A stretch of 64,000 nucleotides of DNA from Alphaproteobacteria bacterium (GTDB taxonomy: Bacteria; Pseudomonadota; Alphaproteobacteria; DSM-16000; Inquilinaceae). The DNA is taken from assembly GCA_028277405.1 (NCBI GenBank), contig JANQGH010000079.1, forward strand, positions 1 to 64,000. Direction: 5' to 3'. Positions 8,698 through 17,551 of this stretch are shown piece by piece. A program made the translations under genes and the position numbers. The notes beneath the pieces are model-generated. The model saw nothing but the letters and a program-made list of their open reading frames with translations. It was not told the DNA's origin and ran no database searches. The stretch's first letter is position 1, and the number at the start of each line of letters is the position of its first letter.

Positions 8698-9942
8698 TCA
8701 GCCCCTGCCTCTCAGCCGGTTGATCAGCGCGGCGCGTTCGGGCGTCTTGTATACCCAGTTCAGGGCCATCTGACGCAGGTTGCGCCTAGACCACGCCAGG
8801 CTGAATCGGTTTGACCAGGCATCCTTGTATTTCACATTGTCGGTGTACCAGGCGGCGTAGCGTTCGCGCAGCAAATGACGCTTCAGCGGCGCGCGCTGCC
8901 CGTCCCTGTGCCGCGCCATCGCCGCCTCCCAGAAGATGGGCCAACCCTCCGTCGTTTTGGCCCAGCTCCAGGCCTTGATGCTTTGCAGGTTCTCCGCCGA
9001 CAGCTCAGACAACGTGGAACGGTTCTCGATCAGGCGGCGCAGGCCGTCGGCCATCGGCGCCACCGCCCGCTCGGGAAGGATGAATTCCGACTGTTTCGGT
9101 CCCAGCACATCGGGCACGATACCCACCCGCGTCGAGACGATAGGAACCCCCGATGCCATCGCTTCCAGCACCGGATTGGGGGTGCCCTCAATCTCTGACG
9201 AGCACACCAGCACGTCGATTTCCCCGTAATAGTCCACCATCTCATCCCGGCTGCGGCGCCGAACCGAGGAGTCGGCATAGTGCTGCTCGATCTCGTGGCC
9301 GTCCGCCCGTAGCGCCTCGATGGCCGGGTTGAGAATGCTATGAAGCCCCTTGATGTCGCGCTTAGGATCGCTGCCCCAGTTCGGATTCCCCACCCACCCC
9401 ACGCGCAGCGACCGCCGAAACTCCGCTAGCCGTGCCAGATTGCGGGGCTTGAACCGTTCCAGATCCACACCGTCGGGGATAACCGCCAGGGGGTCGGGGA
9501 AAATATCGATGTCGCGGTGAATCTGGTTCAGCGGGTCGGACGAAACCGAATAGCCGTCCGTGTACCAGAAGGCCCGCTCGCGCCAGGGGTGGTGTTCGGG
9601 CTCCAAGAACAGGTGGTCATAGACCGAAGACGTTATCACCGGGCGGCTAAGCCGTTCGAACAACTTCTCCGGGTCCAGTCGAAACTCCGTCGCCGCCCGG
9701 AACAGGACTTCCGGATTGAGCAGGTGTTGCACGTCGTCCTGCCAGAAGAAATGGATGAGGTCGAACGCCTGTTCGATGTGGAAGACCTGGTGCAGGAAGA
9801 CATGCGGGTAACCCGCCGGCCCGATCATGTAGTAGCGATCGAAGTCGTACCGGTGCCCGTGATGGTCGACGATCTGATCGGCGATGTTGTCGAAGGCCCA
9901 GTTGGGCGTGTCGGGGCAGAGCAGGATGCGAAGACGGGCCAA
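8698..9942 (-). CDS. Glycosyltransferase family 4 protein
   Basis: 414 aa. The start is TTG at 9942, supported by GGAG 8 bases upstream on the minus strand (ctcc at 9951-9954). The C-terminal GT-B domain shows VGWVGNPNWGS, then EIDVLVCSSEIEGTPNPVLE with the E(x7)E-type nucleotide-sugar motif. The N-terminus (LLCPDTPNWAFDNIA) resembles that of the gene at 10925, so the two are paralogs. It is the last gene of a four-gene polysaccharide operon, and a retaining sugar transferase activity is likely. The donor and acceptor are unknown. Confidence 0.88.
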   Translation of the reverse strand: MARLRILLCPDTPNWAFDNIADQIVDHHGHRYDFDRYYMIGPAGYPHVFLHQVFHIEQAFDLIHFFWQDDVQHLLNPEVLFRAATEFRLDPEKLFERLSRPVITSSVYDHLFLEPEHHPWRERAFWYTDGYSVSSDPLNQIHRDIDIFPDPLAVIPDGVDLERFKPRNLARLAEFRRSLRVGWVGNPNWGSDPKRDIKGLHSILNPAIEALRADGHEIEQHYADSSVRRRSRDEMVDYYGEIDVLVCSSEIEGTPNPVLEAMASGVPIVSTRVGIVPDVLGPKQSEFILPERAVAPMADGLRRLIENRSTLSELSAENLQSIKAWSWAKTTEGWPIFWEAAMARHRDGQRAPLKRHLLRERYAAWYTDNVKYKDAWSNRFSLAWSRRNLRQMALNWVYKTPERAALINRLRGRG

Positions 9943-9947
9943 TGTCG

Positions 9948-10928
9948 CTACTCCAGCGCCTGAACAAGCGGCGCCTCCACCGTGGCGCGAGGTTCCAGTG
10001 AATTCAGGTATGCGCGGAGTCCGTCTTCAAGGGGCACGGTTCGGTAAAGCCCCAGAAGCTCCGCCATGCGGGCCGTGGCCCCGCATGAACTGCGGATTTC
10101 TCCGGGCCGCGCGGGCCGAAACTCCGTCGGTCCCGGCGCCGGCCGACCGGCGGCGCCCTCGAAAAGCGCCAGCAGGTCCAGGATCGAGACCGATCTGCCC
10201 GTGCAGATGTTGGAGACGAAGCACCGAGGTGTCCGGCGAAGCCGGTCCATCGCGGCGGCCATACCCGCGACGACGTCGCTGACATAAACGAAATCCCGCG
10301 ACTGCAGCCCGTCGCCAAACACGACATTCGGCCTGCCGGCCTGCCAGTTTTGGCCGAACTGGGCCAGAACGCCCGAATAGGAAGACGCGACGGTCTGCCG
10401 GGGGCCATAGACATTGAAGATGCGCAGCCCGGCCGTGGGCAGGCGATGAACCTGCCAGAACGCCCGCGCGTGGTTTTCACAGGCCAGCTTGTCGGCTCCG
10501 TAGGGCGAAACCGGGTCCAAGGGCAAGTCCTCGTGGCAAACCTCGCCGCTCCGATTTCCGTAGACGGCTGCCGACGAGGCATAGACCACTGGCAGATTGC
10601 CTTTTCGCTGCGCAGTTTCGAAAAGGCGGATCGTTGCCGTGGCGTTGGTGGCATGGGCGCCAAACCAATCATCGATGCAATCCTGGACCCCGACCGTCGC
10701 GGCGCAATGGAAGACGCCGGAAACTGTTGCCATGGCAACGTCCAGGCTTTCCGTGCTGGTCACGTCGGCCCTAAGGACCGATATGTCATCGCCGCCCGGT
10801 AGATTGTCCGGCGACCCGGTCGAGAAGTCATCGAGCACCACCACCTGATGTCCGCGCCGCAGCAGGTGATCCACCAGATTGCTGCCGATGAAACCGGCCC
10901 CTCCGGTGACCAGCCAGCATTCCGTCAT
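9948..10928 (-). CDS. NAD-dependent epimerase/dehydratase (extended SDR, nucleotide-sugar type)
   Basis: 326 aa. TGGAGFIGSNLVDHLL is the N-terminal NAD-binding glycine motif, YASSAAVYGN supplies the catalytic Ser region, and SPYGADKLACE holds the YxxxK catalytic pair. FNVYGPRQ is typical of UDP-glucose 4-epimerase and UDP-glucuronate-type enzymes. It probably makes the sugar donor used by the adjacent glycosyltransferases. Its ATG overlaps the stop of the upstream GT4 gene. Confidence 0.9.
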   Translation of the reverse strand: MTECWLVTGGAGFIGSNLVDHLLRRGHQVVVLDDFSTGSPDNLPGGDDISVLRADVTSTESLDVAMATVSGVFHCAATVGVQDCIDDWFGAHATNATATIRLFETAQRKGNLPVVYASSAAVYGNRSGEVCHEDLPLDPVSPYGADKLACENHARAFWQVHRLPTAGLRIFNVYGPRQTVASSYSGVLAQFGQNWQAGRPNVVFGDGLQSRDFVYVSDVVAGMAAAMDRLRRTPRCFVSNICTGRSVSILDLLALFEGAAGRPAPGPTEFRPARPGEIRSSCGATARMAELLGLYRTVPLEDGLRAYLNSLEPRATVEAPLVQALE

Positions 10929-12106
10929 CTTGCACTCCGCTCAAGCAACCGTTTTGTCTGCCGTATGACCCCGGGTGCCCGCTGCCGAAGGGTCTCGTAC
11001 GCGCGAAACGCCAGCTTGTTCGTCGCCACAAGTCGACGGGCGCGCTCGATCCCGGAACGCGATCGCCGCCGGTGGCGGTCCAGCGCGTCGCTGCAGCGGT
11101 GGAGATGACCGTTGGACCGCATCCGCAGCGCGGCGCTAAGCATTCCTTCCCAAAGCGGCGCGCGTGTCGTCCAGTCAAGCCGCTGGCGCCGATCCAGGTT
11201 TTCCCGCCGCAGCCCGTCACACAGATCCGGATCGAACAACAGCCGGTCCAGCGCATCGGCAAACGCGCGTGGGGATCGTTCGCGAAGAACGAACTCCGAT
11301 TGCCGCGGACCCAGGATTTCGGGCACGACCCCAACTTCGGTCGAGACGATCGCGATTCCGCTCGCCATGGCCTCCAGAACCGGGTTGGGCGTGCCCTCCA
11401 TGGCGGAGGTGCAGACCAGGATGTCGAGCTGGCGGTAGAAGTCGGGCATTTGCGCATGCGGAATCCGTGCTTCTCCGGCGTCGGCGATGCGAACGTCGAT
11501 GTCCCGCCCGCGGGCCTTCAGAAGGGCAATCGCGGCGTCGAAAACCGTCCGGCGCCCCTTGAGGTCCGGCGCCTCGGTGCTGGCCCAGCGGCTGTTGCCG
11601 ACCCAGCCTATTCGGCGGGGGCGGTGTCCGACCGCTGCATCGCCTCGCGGCCCAAAGCGGGACAGGTTCACCCCATCGGGCAGTGTGCAGACGATGTCGG
11701 GCAGATCGCGCGACGCCGCATAGACCCGATGCAGGCGCTCCGAACAGGCGCAGACCAGGTCGGACACGGCGAACGGATCACCCATTTTGATGAGCGCTTC
11801 TTTGTCCTGGTACAAATGGTCATAAACGACCGTGACCAGCGCCGGGCGATCCGGTCCGGTGAAGCGGCGCCAGGCATTGCCGTCAAGGCAGTCCAAAAAG
11901 GCCAGGATGTCGAACCGCCAGAGGAAGACCATCACGTCCGCCTCCAGCGCGATCCGCTGAACAACGGGTTTGCGCCCAAACCAGTCGTTCCTGCCGTAAA
12001 GCGTAAATGTGAAGCCGTCGGTCACGCGCGCGACGTTCCGGGCCACGTTGTGAAAGGCCCAATCAGGCACGTCGTAGAACAAGGCAACATGCGCGGAACG
12101 GGTCAA
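10925..12106 (-). CDS. Glycosyltransferase family 4 protein, paralog of the one at 8698
   Basis: 393 aa. The N-terminus VALFYDVPDWAFHNVARNVA parallels the 8698 protein. The C-terminal domain carries RIGWVGNSRWAS and LVCTSAMEGTPNPVLEAMAS, the GT4 nucleotide-sugar binding motif. The ATG overlaps the GT2 stop at 12103 and its own stop overlaps the epimerase start, so the operon is translationally coupled. It probably adds one sugar to a surface glycan. Confidence 0.88.
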   Translation of the reverse strand: MTRSAHVALFYDVPDWAFHNVARNVARVTDGFTFTLYGRNDWFGRKPVVQRIALEADVMVFLWRFDILAFLDCLDGNAWRRFTGPDRPALVTVVYDHLYQDKEALIKMGDPFAVSDLVCACSERLHRVYAASRDLPDIVCTLPDGVNLSRFGPRGDAAVGHRPRRIGWVGNSRWASTEAPDLKGRRTVFDAAIALLKARGRDIDVRIADAGEARIPHAQMPDFYRQLDILVCTSAMEGTPNPVLEAMASGIAIVSTEVGVVPEILGPRQSEFVLRERSPRAFADALDRLLFDPDLCDGLRRENLDRRQRLDWTTRAPLWEGMLSAALRMRSNGHLHRCSDALDRHRRRSRSGIERARRLVATNKLAFRAYETLRQRAPGVIRQTKRLLERSAR

Positions 12107-12930
12107 GGCTCGAAGCCTCCAATCCGCTTGTCTACTGGCTGGTCGCCGCCAGGCCGCCAGTGCTTGTGCGCAGCGCGCGTTGCATAGCTGGCAAATTGGA
12201 CGAAGGCGGGCAGAAAAGGCGTGTTCAGCGTGTCACGCACCGTGCGCCAGTGCCGCCATGCGGCGACAAACTTGTTCCGGGACCGGCCACCGGCGTACCG
12301 CAGGACCGCGATCTCCTGCCCGATCAAATGGGCCTGTTCTCCGTCGCCAAGAAGTTCGACCCATAGGGCGAAGTCCTCGCATGGCGCGTTGGGGAACCGT
12401 CGATCTCCCAGGAAGTCCCGACGCAGCATGACCGTCGAACAGCCGACAGCGGTATTGCGCAGCAGGGCCCGTTGCGACAGATGCTCAGGGGCGGGCATCG
12501 GGCGCACCCGGCCGCGATTTACATTGGCGTAGCGCATATAGGAAAACACCAGCCCGCGACGGTCCATTTCCGACCGCTGCAGCGCCAGTTTACCGGGCAG
12601 CCAGACATCGTCGGCATCCAGAAAAGCGACATATTGGCCCGAACTGGCCTCGATCCCGGCATTGCGCGCCGCGCCCGGACCGCTTTGGCGAGGCAGCCGA
12701 ATGACCGTCGCCTGACAGTTCCGTCCGATTTCAGAGATGATCGCTGCCTCCGACGCGGCCGACCCATCGTCGACGACGATCAGTTCGCAGTCTTCATCCT
12801 GATCTCGGACCGACCGCACGGCGCGGCGCAGTCCATCGGGATCGTCAAAGCACGGGATGATTGTGGTGGTACCGACGCGCGCGCCGGCCGCGACCTTCCC
12901 GTCCTCCCGAACGGTCGAAACACTGCCCAC
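12103..12930 (-). CDS. Glycosyltransferase family 2 protein
   Basis: 275 aa with a GT-A fold: TTTIIPCFDDPDGLRRAV at the N-terminus, LIVVDDGSAA (nucleotide binding), GAARNAGIEASSGQYVAFLD and LDADDVWLPGKL (metal-binding DxD region near residue 105). It is the first gene of the minus-strand polysaccharide operon ending at 8698. No membrane helix is obvious. It is an inverting sugar transferase with unknown donor. Confidence 0.9.
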   Translation of the reverse strand: MGSVSTVREDGKVAAGARVGTTTIIPCFDDPDGLRRAVRSVRDQDEDCELIVVDDGSAASEAAIISEIGRNCQATVIRLPRQSGPGAARNAGIEASSGQYVAFLDADDVWLPGKLALQRSEMDRRGLVFSYMRYANVNRGRVRPMPAPEHLSQRALLRNTAVGCSTVMLRRDFLGDRRFPNAPCEDFALWVELLGDGEQAHLIGQEIAVLRYAGGRSRNKFVAAWRHWRTVRDTLNTPFLPAFVQFASYATRAAHKHWRPGGDQPVDKRIGGFEP

Positions 12931-13170
12931 ACAAGTGCCCTAGTAGTGCCATAATAAAACCAGAATGCCCAAACCGATGAAATTGAAAAGAGGCTTCTCT
13001 GCTGTTTTTCGAAACGAAAAGGCCTCCAGCTCAATACTTCGAGCGCCTGTGGTTCCGGTTTTCTGAGTTCTCTTTAGAAAACAACGAGCTAACTCTTATC
13101 CTCTATGCAAATCAGTGAAATACTTGGGAATAACTCTCGAATTGCCAGACGGCTGTTTTCGAAATGAAAA
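12931..13170. promoter_or_regulatory. AT-rich intergenic region with two copies of a TTTTCG-AAA-CGAAAA palindrome
   Basis: This 240-base stretch is clearly richer in A/T than its surroundings and holds the likely promoter of the glycosyltransferase operon. At 13006-13020 it has TTTTCGAAACGAAAA, a perfect 6-3-6 inverted repeat. At 13156-13170 it has TTTTCGAAATGAAAA, one mismatch. Both copies are preceded by GCTG. The pair, next to the TetR gene, looks like a double operator. The link to TetR is inferred. Confidence 0.5.
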
Positions 13171-13800
13171 TCAGCTTTCCAGCGCCCAGGGCTTTACGGG
13201 CTTCAATGTGTCGTGGGAGTTCCGAACGTAAGAATCAATCAATCGGTCCAATGCGCGCCGAGTGATGTATTTGTGTTCACTGGAATAGCCGAGCGTGGCC
13301 ACCATCTTCCAATGGCCGTACATCAGGCAGACAAACAGATAGGACAGTTCGCCACACTGTTCCGGGCTCATGTCGGGCCATTTCAGCGCGATTTCATGGG
13401 CTACCACCTGCCCCAAAAGACCATATTGCAGGCAGAGGTTCGAGCGGACCTGATCGCTGCCCGCAGCCCAGGCGAAGACGGCGTCGTAGGCCTGGTCATC
13501 TCTCGGCTTGCTGTCGTCGCTCAGGAGATCGAAATAGAAATCGAAAAAGAAATCCAGCCGGTTCTTTTCCTCGATCTTCGCCACGCCGTTGACCAAAGCA
13601 CTGCGATAAAGCTCGGCCAAATAGTCGCAAAGGGCGATCATCAGCGCTTCGCTGTCTTCGAAGTAGTAACGGACCAACTGTCGCGACAGGCCGGCAGATT
13701 GAGCGACCGTTTCAAAAGACAGGGCCTGAACACCACGGGACATCAAGACATCGAATGCCGCCTTGATGATCGCCGCCTTCTTTTCATTCCGAGAGTCCAT
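13171..13800 (-). CDS. TetR/AcrR family transcriptional regulator
   Basis: 209 aa. The N-terminal helix-turn-helix spans about residues 10-55 (AAFDVLMSRGVQALSFETVA, then QSAGLSRQLVRYYFEDSEAL). The C-terminal ligand domain is unlike any I can name. It lies directly upstream of the glycosyltransferase operon on the same strand, with the paired palindromes between them, so it may repress that operon. The ligand is unknown. Confidence 0.85.
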   Translation of the reverse strand: MDSRNEKKAAIIKAAFDVLMSRGVQALSFETVAQSAGLSRQLVRYYFEDSEALMIALCDYLAELYRSALVNGVAKIEEKNRLDFFFDFYFDLLSDDSKPRDDQAYDAVFAWAAGSDQVRSNLCLQYGLLGQVVAHEIALKWPDMSPEQCGELSYLFVCLMYGHWKMVATLGYSSEHKYITRRALDRLIDSYVRNSHDTLKPVKPWALES

Positions 13801-13979
13801 GACATGTCATCACAGAAACGCCCAACAATAAGCAAGCAGAATTTGGCACGGTAATCCGATCTGGTGGAGAATACGGCCTGATCCGGCGGCGCCCATACAT
13901 CATTTGTACCTAGCCCCGCGAAGGATCAGCGGCTTTGGTCATGGTGGATATCTACGGACGGGGACATATCATTGTGCCA

Positions 13980-14073
13980 CTACCGGCCGACACCCAAGGC
14001 CGCGACGGTGCCATAGACACTTGGCGAGTCGCCGAATGCCAGGTTGGTCGTCACGATGATTGTGGCCTGTCCC
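13980..14073 (-). pseudogene. Remnant of an IS21-family istB gene
   Basis: The minus strand reads RRLEGQA and then IIVTTNLAFGDSPSVYGT before a stop at 13980-13982. This matches the conserved ITTNLPF-x-EW-x-VFG segment near the C-terminus of IstB ATPases as I know the family. The upstream part runs into the end of the COG0523 gene and the downstream part diverges, so only about 30 codons remain. It marks an old IS21 insertion or deletion. Bases 13801-13979 otherwise hold no recognisable gene. Confidence 0.55.
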
Positions 14074-15078
14074 TCAAGCCGCCGCGTCGAGAAACACCTG
14101 CAGCGATCTGCGGATCTGCTCCTCAGCCAGACCTCGGACGATGAAGACGATCCGCGATGACGTGTCGTCGGTGGGCCATTTGGGAAGATGGAGAGGGGGA
14201 TGGACCACGTGCTGAACGCCGTGAAGGATCAAGGGCCGATCGGACTCGGCGACGTTGAGGATGCCCTTGACGCGCAGCACGCGATCGCCGTGCGCGTGCA
14301 GCAGGGCCGTCAGCCAGACACCGAAGGCGGTCCAATCGATGGGGGCGTCGTAGCGCAGCACGAACGTGACCGTGTCGCCGGCTTCAATGTGATCATGGGG
14401 GTGATAGTGTGAGTGGTCGTGGGGCTCTTCGCTGAGCCAGCGGGCCACCTCGTCCTGCCGCGAGGCATCGCTGCCGAGATCCTCGGCGAACAGGACGTCG
14501 GCGTTAAAGTTATGGCCGTCGCTTGACGTGGTCAGCGCCGTCGGGTTGAGGGTCTTCAGCCGCGCCTCCAGCGCCGAAGCCTCGGCCTCGTCCGAAAGAT
14601 CGCATTTCGTCAGCAGGATCCGGTCCGCCACAGCCGCCTGCTTGATCGCCTCGGGGTGCCGCCGCAGGGTTTGCGCGCCGGCCAGCGTATCCACCGTGCA
14701 GACGATGTTGCCGATGCGAAAATGCTTCGAGATCACGGGTTCGGCGGCGATGGTCGAGACGACAGGGGCCGGGTCCGCGAGCCCGGTGGTCTCAACCACG
14801 ACGCGGCGAAACTCGGGTATCTCGCCACGCTTTGCCCGGTCGTAGAGGTCGCGAATCGTCTCCTGCAGGTCGGACCGGATCGTGCAGCACAGACAGCCGC
14901 TGTCGAGCAGCAGGACGCCCTCGCTCACCTCCTCCAGCAGGATATGGTCGAGCCCGACCTCGCCGAACTCGTTGACGATGACCGCCGTGTCGCTGAATTC
15001 GGGGCGCCGCAGCACCTCGTTCAGCAGCGTCGTCTTGCCCGATCCCAGAAAGCCCGTGACGACGTTAACGGGGATCAT
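14074..15078 (-). CDS. CobW/COG0523 family GTP-binding metallochaperone
   Basis: 334 aa from the ATG at 15078, since MIPVNVVTGFLGSGKTTLL starts exactly at the Walker A region. DSGCLCCTIRSDLQ has the CxCC metal motif and VVETTGLADP is the G3 region. A His-rich stretch (PHDHSHYHPHDH, about residue 220) precedes the C-terminal CobW domain (LRVKGILNVAESDRP). The family delivers zinc or other metals to client enzymes using GTP. The operon neighbour at 15439 is a likely metal-dependent hydrolase and a possible client. It overlaps the small gene at 15075 by 4 bp. Confidence 0.9.
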   Translation of the reverse strand: MIPVNVVTGFLGSGKTTLLNEVLRRPEFSDTAVIVNEFGEVGLDHILLEEVSEGVLLLDSGCLCCTIRSDLQETIRDLYDRAKRGEIPEFRRVVVETTGLADPAPVVSTIAAEPVISKHFRIGNIVCTVDTLAGAQTLRRHPEAIKQAAVADRILLTKCDLSDEAEASALEARLKTLNPTALTTSSDGHNFNADVLFAEDLGSDASRQDEVARWLSEEPHDHSHYHPHDHIEAGDTVTFVLRYDAPIDWTAFGVWLTALLHAHGDRVLRVKGILNVAESDRPLILHGVQHVVHPPLHLPKWPTDDTSSRIVFIVRGLAEEQIRRSLQVFLDAAA

Positions 15079-15401
15079 GGATCGCGCGCGGCCTGAAGCG
15101 CGTCGAGCCACTCCGGATCCAGCGGATCCAGCGGCCGCCCCAGAAACGCGTCCACCTTGCCCCAAACGGCCTGGATGTCGTCGACGATCGCCCGTCCTCC
15201 GGTCGCCGACGCCAGCACGTAGTTGGTGGCCTGAAAGTCGGACACCTTCATCCGATAGGGCTTCAACGCCGCATTGACGACGGCGACCCGGTGCGCCCGT
15301 TCGGCCCGAATGGTGCGCCGCCGATCATCGGAGAAGGCATCCGGATAGGCGGATGTGTCGGTCCAGTGAACCTGGCCCAAAAGGCCGCAAAGACCGCACA
15401 T
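15075..15401 (-). CDS. Conserved small hypothetical protein upstream of the CobW-type gene
   Basis: 108 aa beginning MCGLCGLLGQ. Two cysteines three residues apart at the N-terminus could bind metal. The middle (MKVSDFQATNYVLASATGG) and the C-terminus (LDPLDPEWLDALQ) show no catalytic motif. Translation is coupled to the CobW-type gene by a 4-bp overlap. I recognise the CGLCG start as recurring beside COG0523 genes but know no function. Confidence 0.65.
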   Translation of the reverse strand: MCGLCGLLGQVHWTDTSAYPDAFSDDRRRTIRAERAHRVAVVNAALKPYRMKVSDFQATNYVLASATGGRAIVDDIQAVWGKVDAFLGRPLDPLDPEWLDALQAARDP

Positions 15402-15438
15402 CCTTTGATTGCTCCCTTACCCAGACGGAACCGGCGCC

Positions 15439-16317
15439 TTACGACCTGGGATGCCGCTGGGCGAAATCGTTGGCGATGTCGTCGAACGTCGTCCACTTCA
15501 CGCCGGGATGGGCGTTGATGTGCGCAAACAGGCGCTCAAGCATCAACAGAACCTGCGGCTTGCCGGAAACATCGGGGTGAAGCGTCATGGTGAAGACGGC
15601 GTAGTCCATCTCGCGATAGACCCAGTCGAATTGATCGCGCCACATCTCCTCCAAATGGCGCGGACTGACAAAGCCGTGGCTGTTCGGTGCCGCCTTCATG
15701 AACATCATGGGCGGCAAATCATCGAGATACCAAGAGGCCGGGATCTCGATCAGGTCGGTTTCCTCGCCGCGCACCAACGGTTTCATCCATTCATGCGGCT
15801 GCTTGGCGTAGTCGATCTTGGTCCAACTGTCGCCGACCCGAATGTAGTAGGGCGAGAAGTCGTTATGCATCAGCGAGTGATCGTACTTGATGCCCTTCTT
15901 CAGCAAGAGTTCGTTGGAGACCGGCGAGAACTCCCACCAAGGGGCGACATAGCCGGTCGGCCTGCGGCCGCAGAGCTTCTCGATCAACTCAATCGAATAG
16001 TCCATCACCGCCTCTTCCTGGTCGGGGGTCATGGCGATGGGGTTTTCGTGGCTGTAGCCATGCATGCCGATCTCGTGCCCGGCCTCGGCGACTTGCTTCA
16101 TCTGATCGGGGAAGGTCTCAAGCGAATGGCCCGGAATGAACCAGGTCGTTTTGACCCCAAACCGGTCGAACAGCTTGAGCAGGCGGAGTGATCCGACCTC
16201 GCCTGAGAACATGCCGCGACTGATGTCGCACGGGCTGTCCTCGCCGCCATAGCTGCCAAGCCAGCCACCAACGGCATCCACGTCGACACCGAACGCGCAA
16301 AAAATCTCTTTGGCCAC
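15439..16317 (-). CDS. Polysaccharide deacetylase family protein (PuuE/PgdA-like cyclic amidase or deacetylase)
   Basis: 292 aa, a single NodB-like barrel. [11 protein letters not shown] carries the first metal aspartate pair. [14 protein letters not shown] gives the H-x3-H metal ligands. Further segments are [10 protein letters not shown] and [11 protein letters not shown]. There is no signal peptide. This cytoplasmic subgroup includes allantoinase PuuE and Helicobacter PgdA and acts on small amides or imides as well as glycans. Its place in an importer operon beside a metallochaperone suggests hydrolysis of an imported cyclic amide. The substrate is not shown. Confidence 0.82.
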   Translation of the reverse strand: MAKEIFCAFGVDVDAVGGWLGSYGGEDSPCDISRGMFSGEVGSLRLLKLFDRFGVKTTWFIPGHSLETFPDQMKQVAEAGHEIGMHGYSHENPIAMTPDQEEAVMDYSIELIEKLCGRRPTGYVAPWWEFSPVSNELLLKKGIKYDHSLMHNDFSPYYIRVGDSWTKIDYAKQPHEWMKPLVRGEETDLIEIPASWYLDDLPPMMFMKAAPNSHGFVSPRHLEEMWRDQFDWVYREMDYAVFTMTLHPDVSGKPQVLLMLERLFAHINAHPGVKWTTFDDIANDFAQRHPRS

Positions 16318-16371
16318 TCTACCCTCCCTGAACCGCGACGCCGCGGCACTTCTGAAACCTCGAGCGGCCTG

Positions 16372-17475
16372 TCAGGCAGCGTCGAGCACGATGGATGTTC
16401 TCTCCGGCAGCCAGGTGAGCCTCACCTCGGCGCCGTTTTCCAGGCTCATATCCTCGATCTTCTTGCGATAGGTCTCGAGGCGGATTTCCTGGGTTTCGTC
16501 CAGGCGCACGGTCACGAAGGCGACGTGACCCACCGGGTCGATCTGGGTGACGACCCCCGTTACGCCGTCCCGCCCGCTTTCCTCGGCGGCCGAAACGTCC
16601 TGGATGCTGACATATTCCGACGGCACGACGGCCATCGCCTCTGCCCCTTCCGACGCGGTCCCTTGCGTGAAGGTCGGCACGCCCGAAATGGTGCCGAACC
16701 GCGTCTTGATCACCGTGCGGTCGCCGTCGGTACCGGCGAGCGTGCCCGCGATGATTTTGTTGCGCCCGACGAAGCGGGCCACGAAAGGCGATTGCGGTCT
16801 TGTATAGAGTTCGAACGGCGTGGAGATCTGTTCCACGCGTCCGGAGTTCATGACTACCACCCGGTCGCCCATGCTGATCGCCTCGGACTGGGCGTGGGTC
16901 ACGAAGACGAAGGTGATGCCCAGTTCCCGTTGAAGAACCTTCAGTTCCTCCTGGATCGATTTACGCAGGTTGGCGTCAAGCGCACCCAACGGTTCGTCCA
17001 GCAACAGGATGTCGGGCTCCGTCACCAATCCACGGCCAAGCGCCAGGCGCTGTTTCTGGCCGCCTGAGAGGACCCGTTCCTTTTCGTCGGCGACGTCGGT
17101 GAGTTCGAGCTTCTCCAGCATCGAATCTACCCGGCGCTTGATCTCATCAGCGGCCAGATTTCGGACCTTCAGCCCGAACTCCATGTTCTGCCGCACGGTC
17201 ATGTGCGGAAAGATCGCGTAGTTCTGAAAGATCGTCGCCGTCGGCCGCTTCTCCGTCGGCACCTCGGTGTAATCGGTGCCCCGGATCATCAACCGCCCGG
17301 CCGTGATGCTCTCCAGGCCGGCGATCATGCGTAGGGTCGTCGTCTTGCCGCAGCCGGATGGGCCGACGAACGAGACGAATTCGCCCTTGGATACCTGAAG
17401 GTTGAACGCCTCAACGGCCAGCGTGCCGCCGGGATACACCTTCTTCAGGTCTATGAGTTCGAGATCGAAGGTCAT
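16372..17475 (-). CDS. ABC transporter ATP-binding protein (PotA type), first of two in this operon
   Basis: 367 aa. Walker A is GPSGCGKTTTLRM, the signature LSGGQKQRLALGRGL and Walker B LLLDEPLGALDA. A C-terminal TOBE domain ends RLTWLPERTSIVLD. It belongs to the polyamine/iron/opine-type importers. It is encoded after the binding protein, while a second PotA-type ATPase sits at the head of the same operon (22087). The two may form a heterodimer or serve alternative permeases. Confidence 0.92.
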   Translation of the reverse strand: MTFDLELIDLKKVYPGGTLAVEAFNLQVSKGEFVSFVGPSGCGKTTTLRMIAGLESITAGRLMIRGTDYTEVPTEKRPTATIFQNYAIFPHMTVRQNMEFGLKVRNLAADEIKRRVDSMLEKLELTDVADEKERVLSGGQKQRLALGRGLVTEPDILLLDEPLGALDANLRKSIQEELKVLQRELGITFVFVTHAQSEAISMGDRVVVMNSGRVEQISTPFELYTRPQSPFVARFVGRNKIIAGTLAGTDGDRTVIKTRFGTISGVPTFTQGTASEGAEAMAVVPSEYVSIQDVSAAEESGRDGVTGVVTQIDPVGHVAFVTVRLDETQEIRLETYRKKIEDMSLENGAEVRLTWLPERTSIVLDAA

Positions 17476-17512
17476 CTGTCAGTGTATGATCGTGAGCCGT
17501 CGGCAGCAGAGT

Positions 17513-17542
17513 GCGTGGCGGGGCGTGATGTCCCCGCCACGC
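17513..17542 (-). other. Strong intercistronic hairpin after the PotD-like gene
   Basis: GCGTGGCGGGG (17513-17523) and CCCCGCCACGC (17532-17542) form a perfect 11-bp stem with an 8-base loop. It lies between the binding-protein stop (17552) and the ATPase start (17475). There is no downstream T-run on the minus strand, so mRNA stabilisation or partial attenuation is more likely than termination. Confidence 0.65.
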
Positions 17543-17551
17543 GACACCGCA

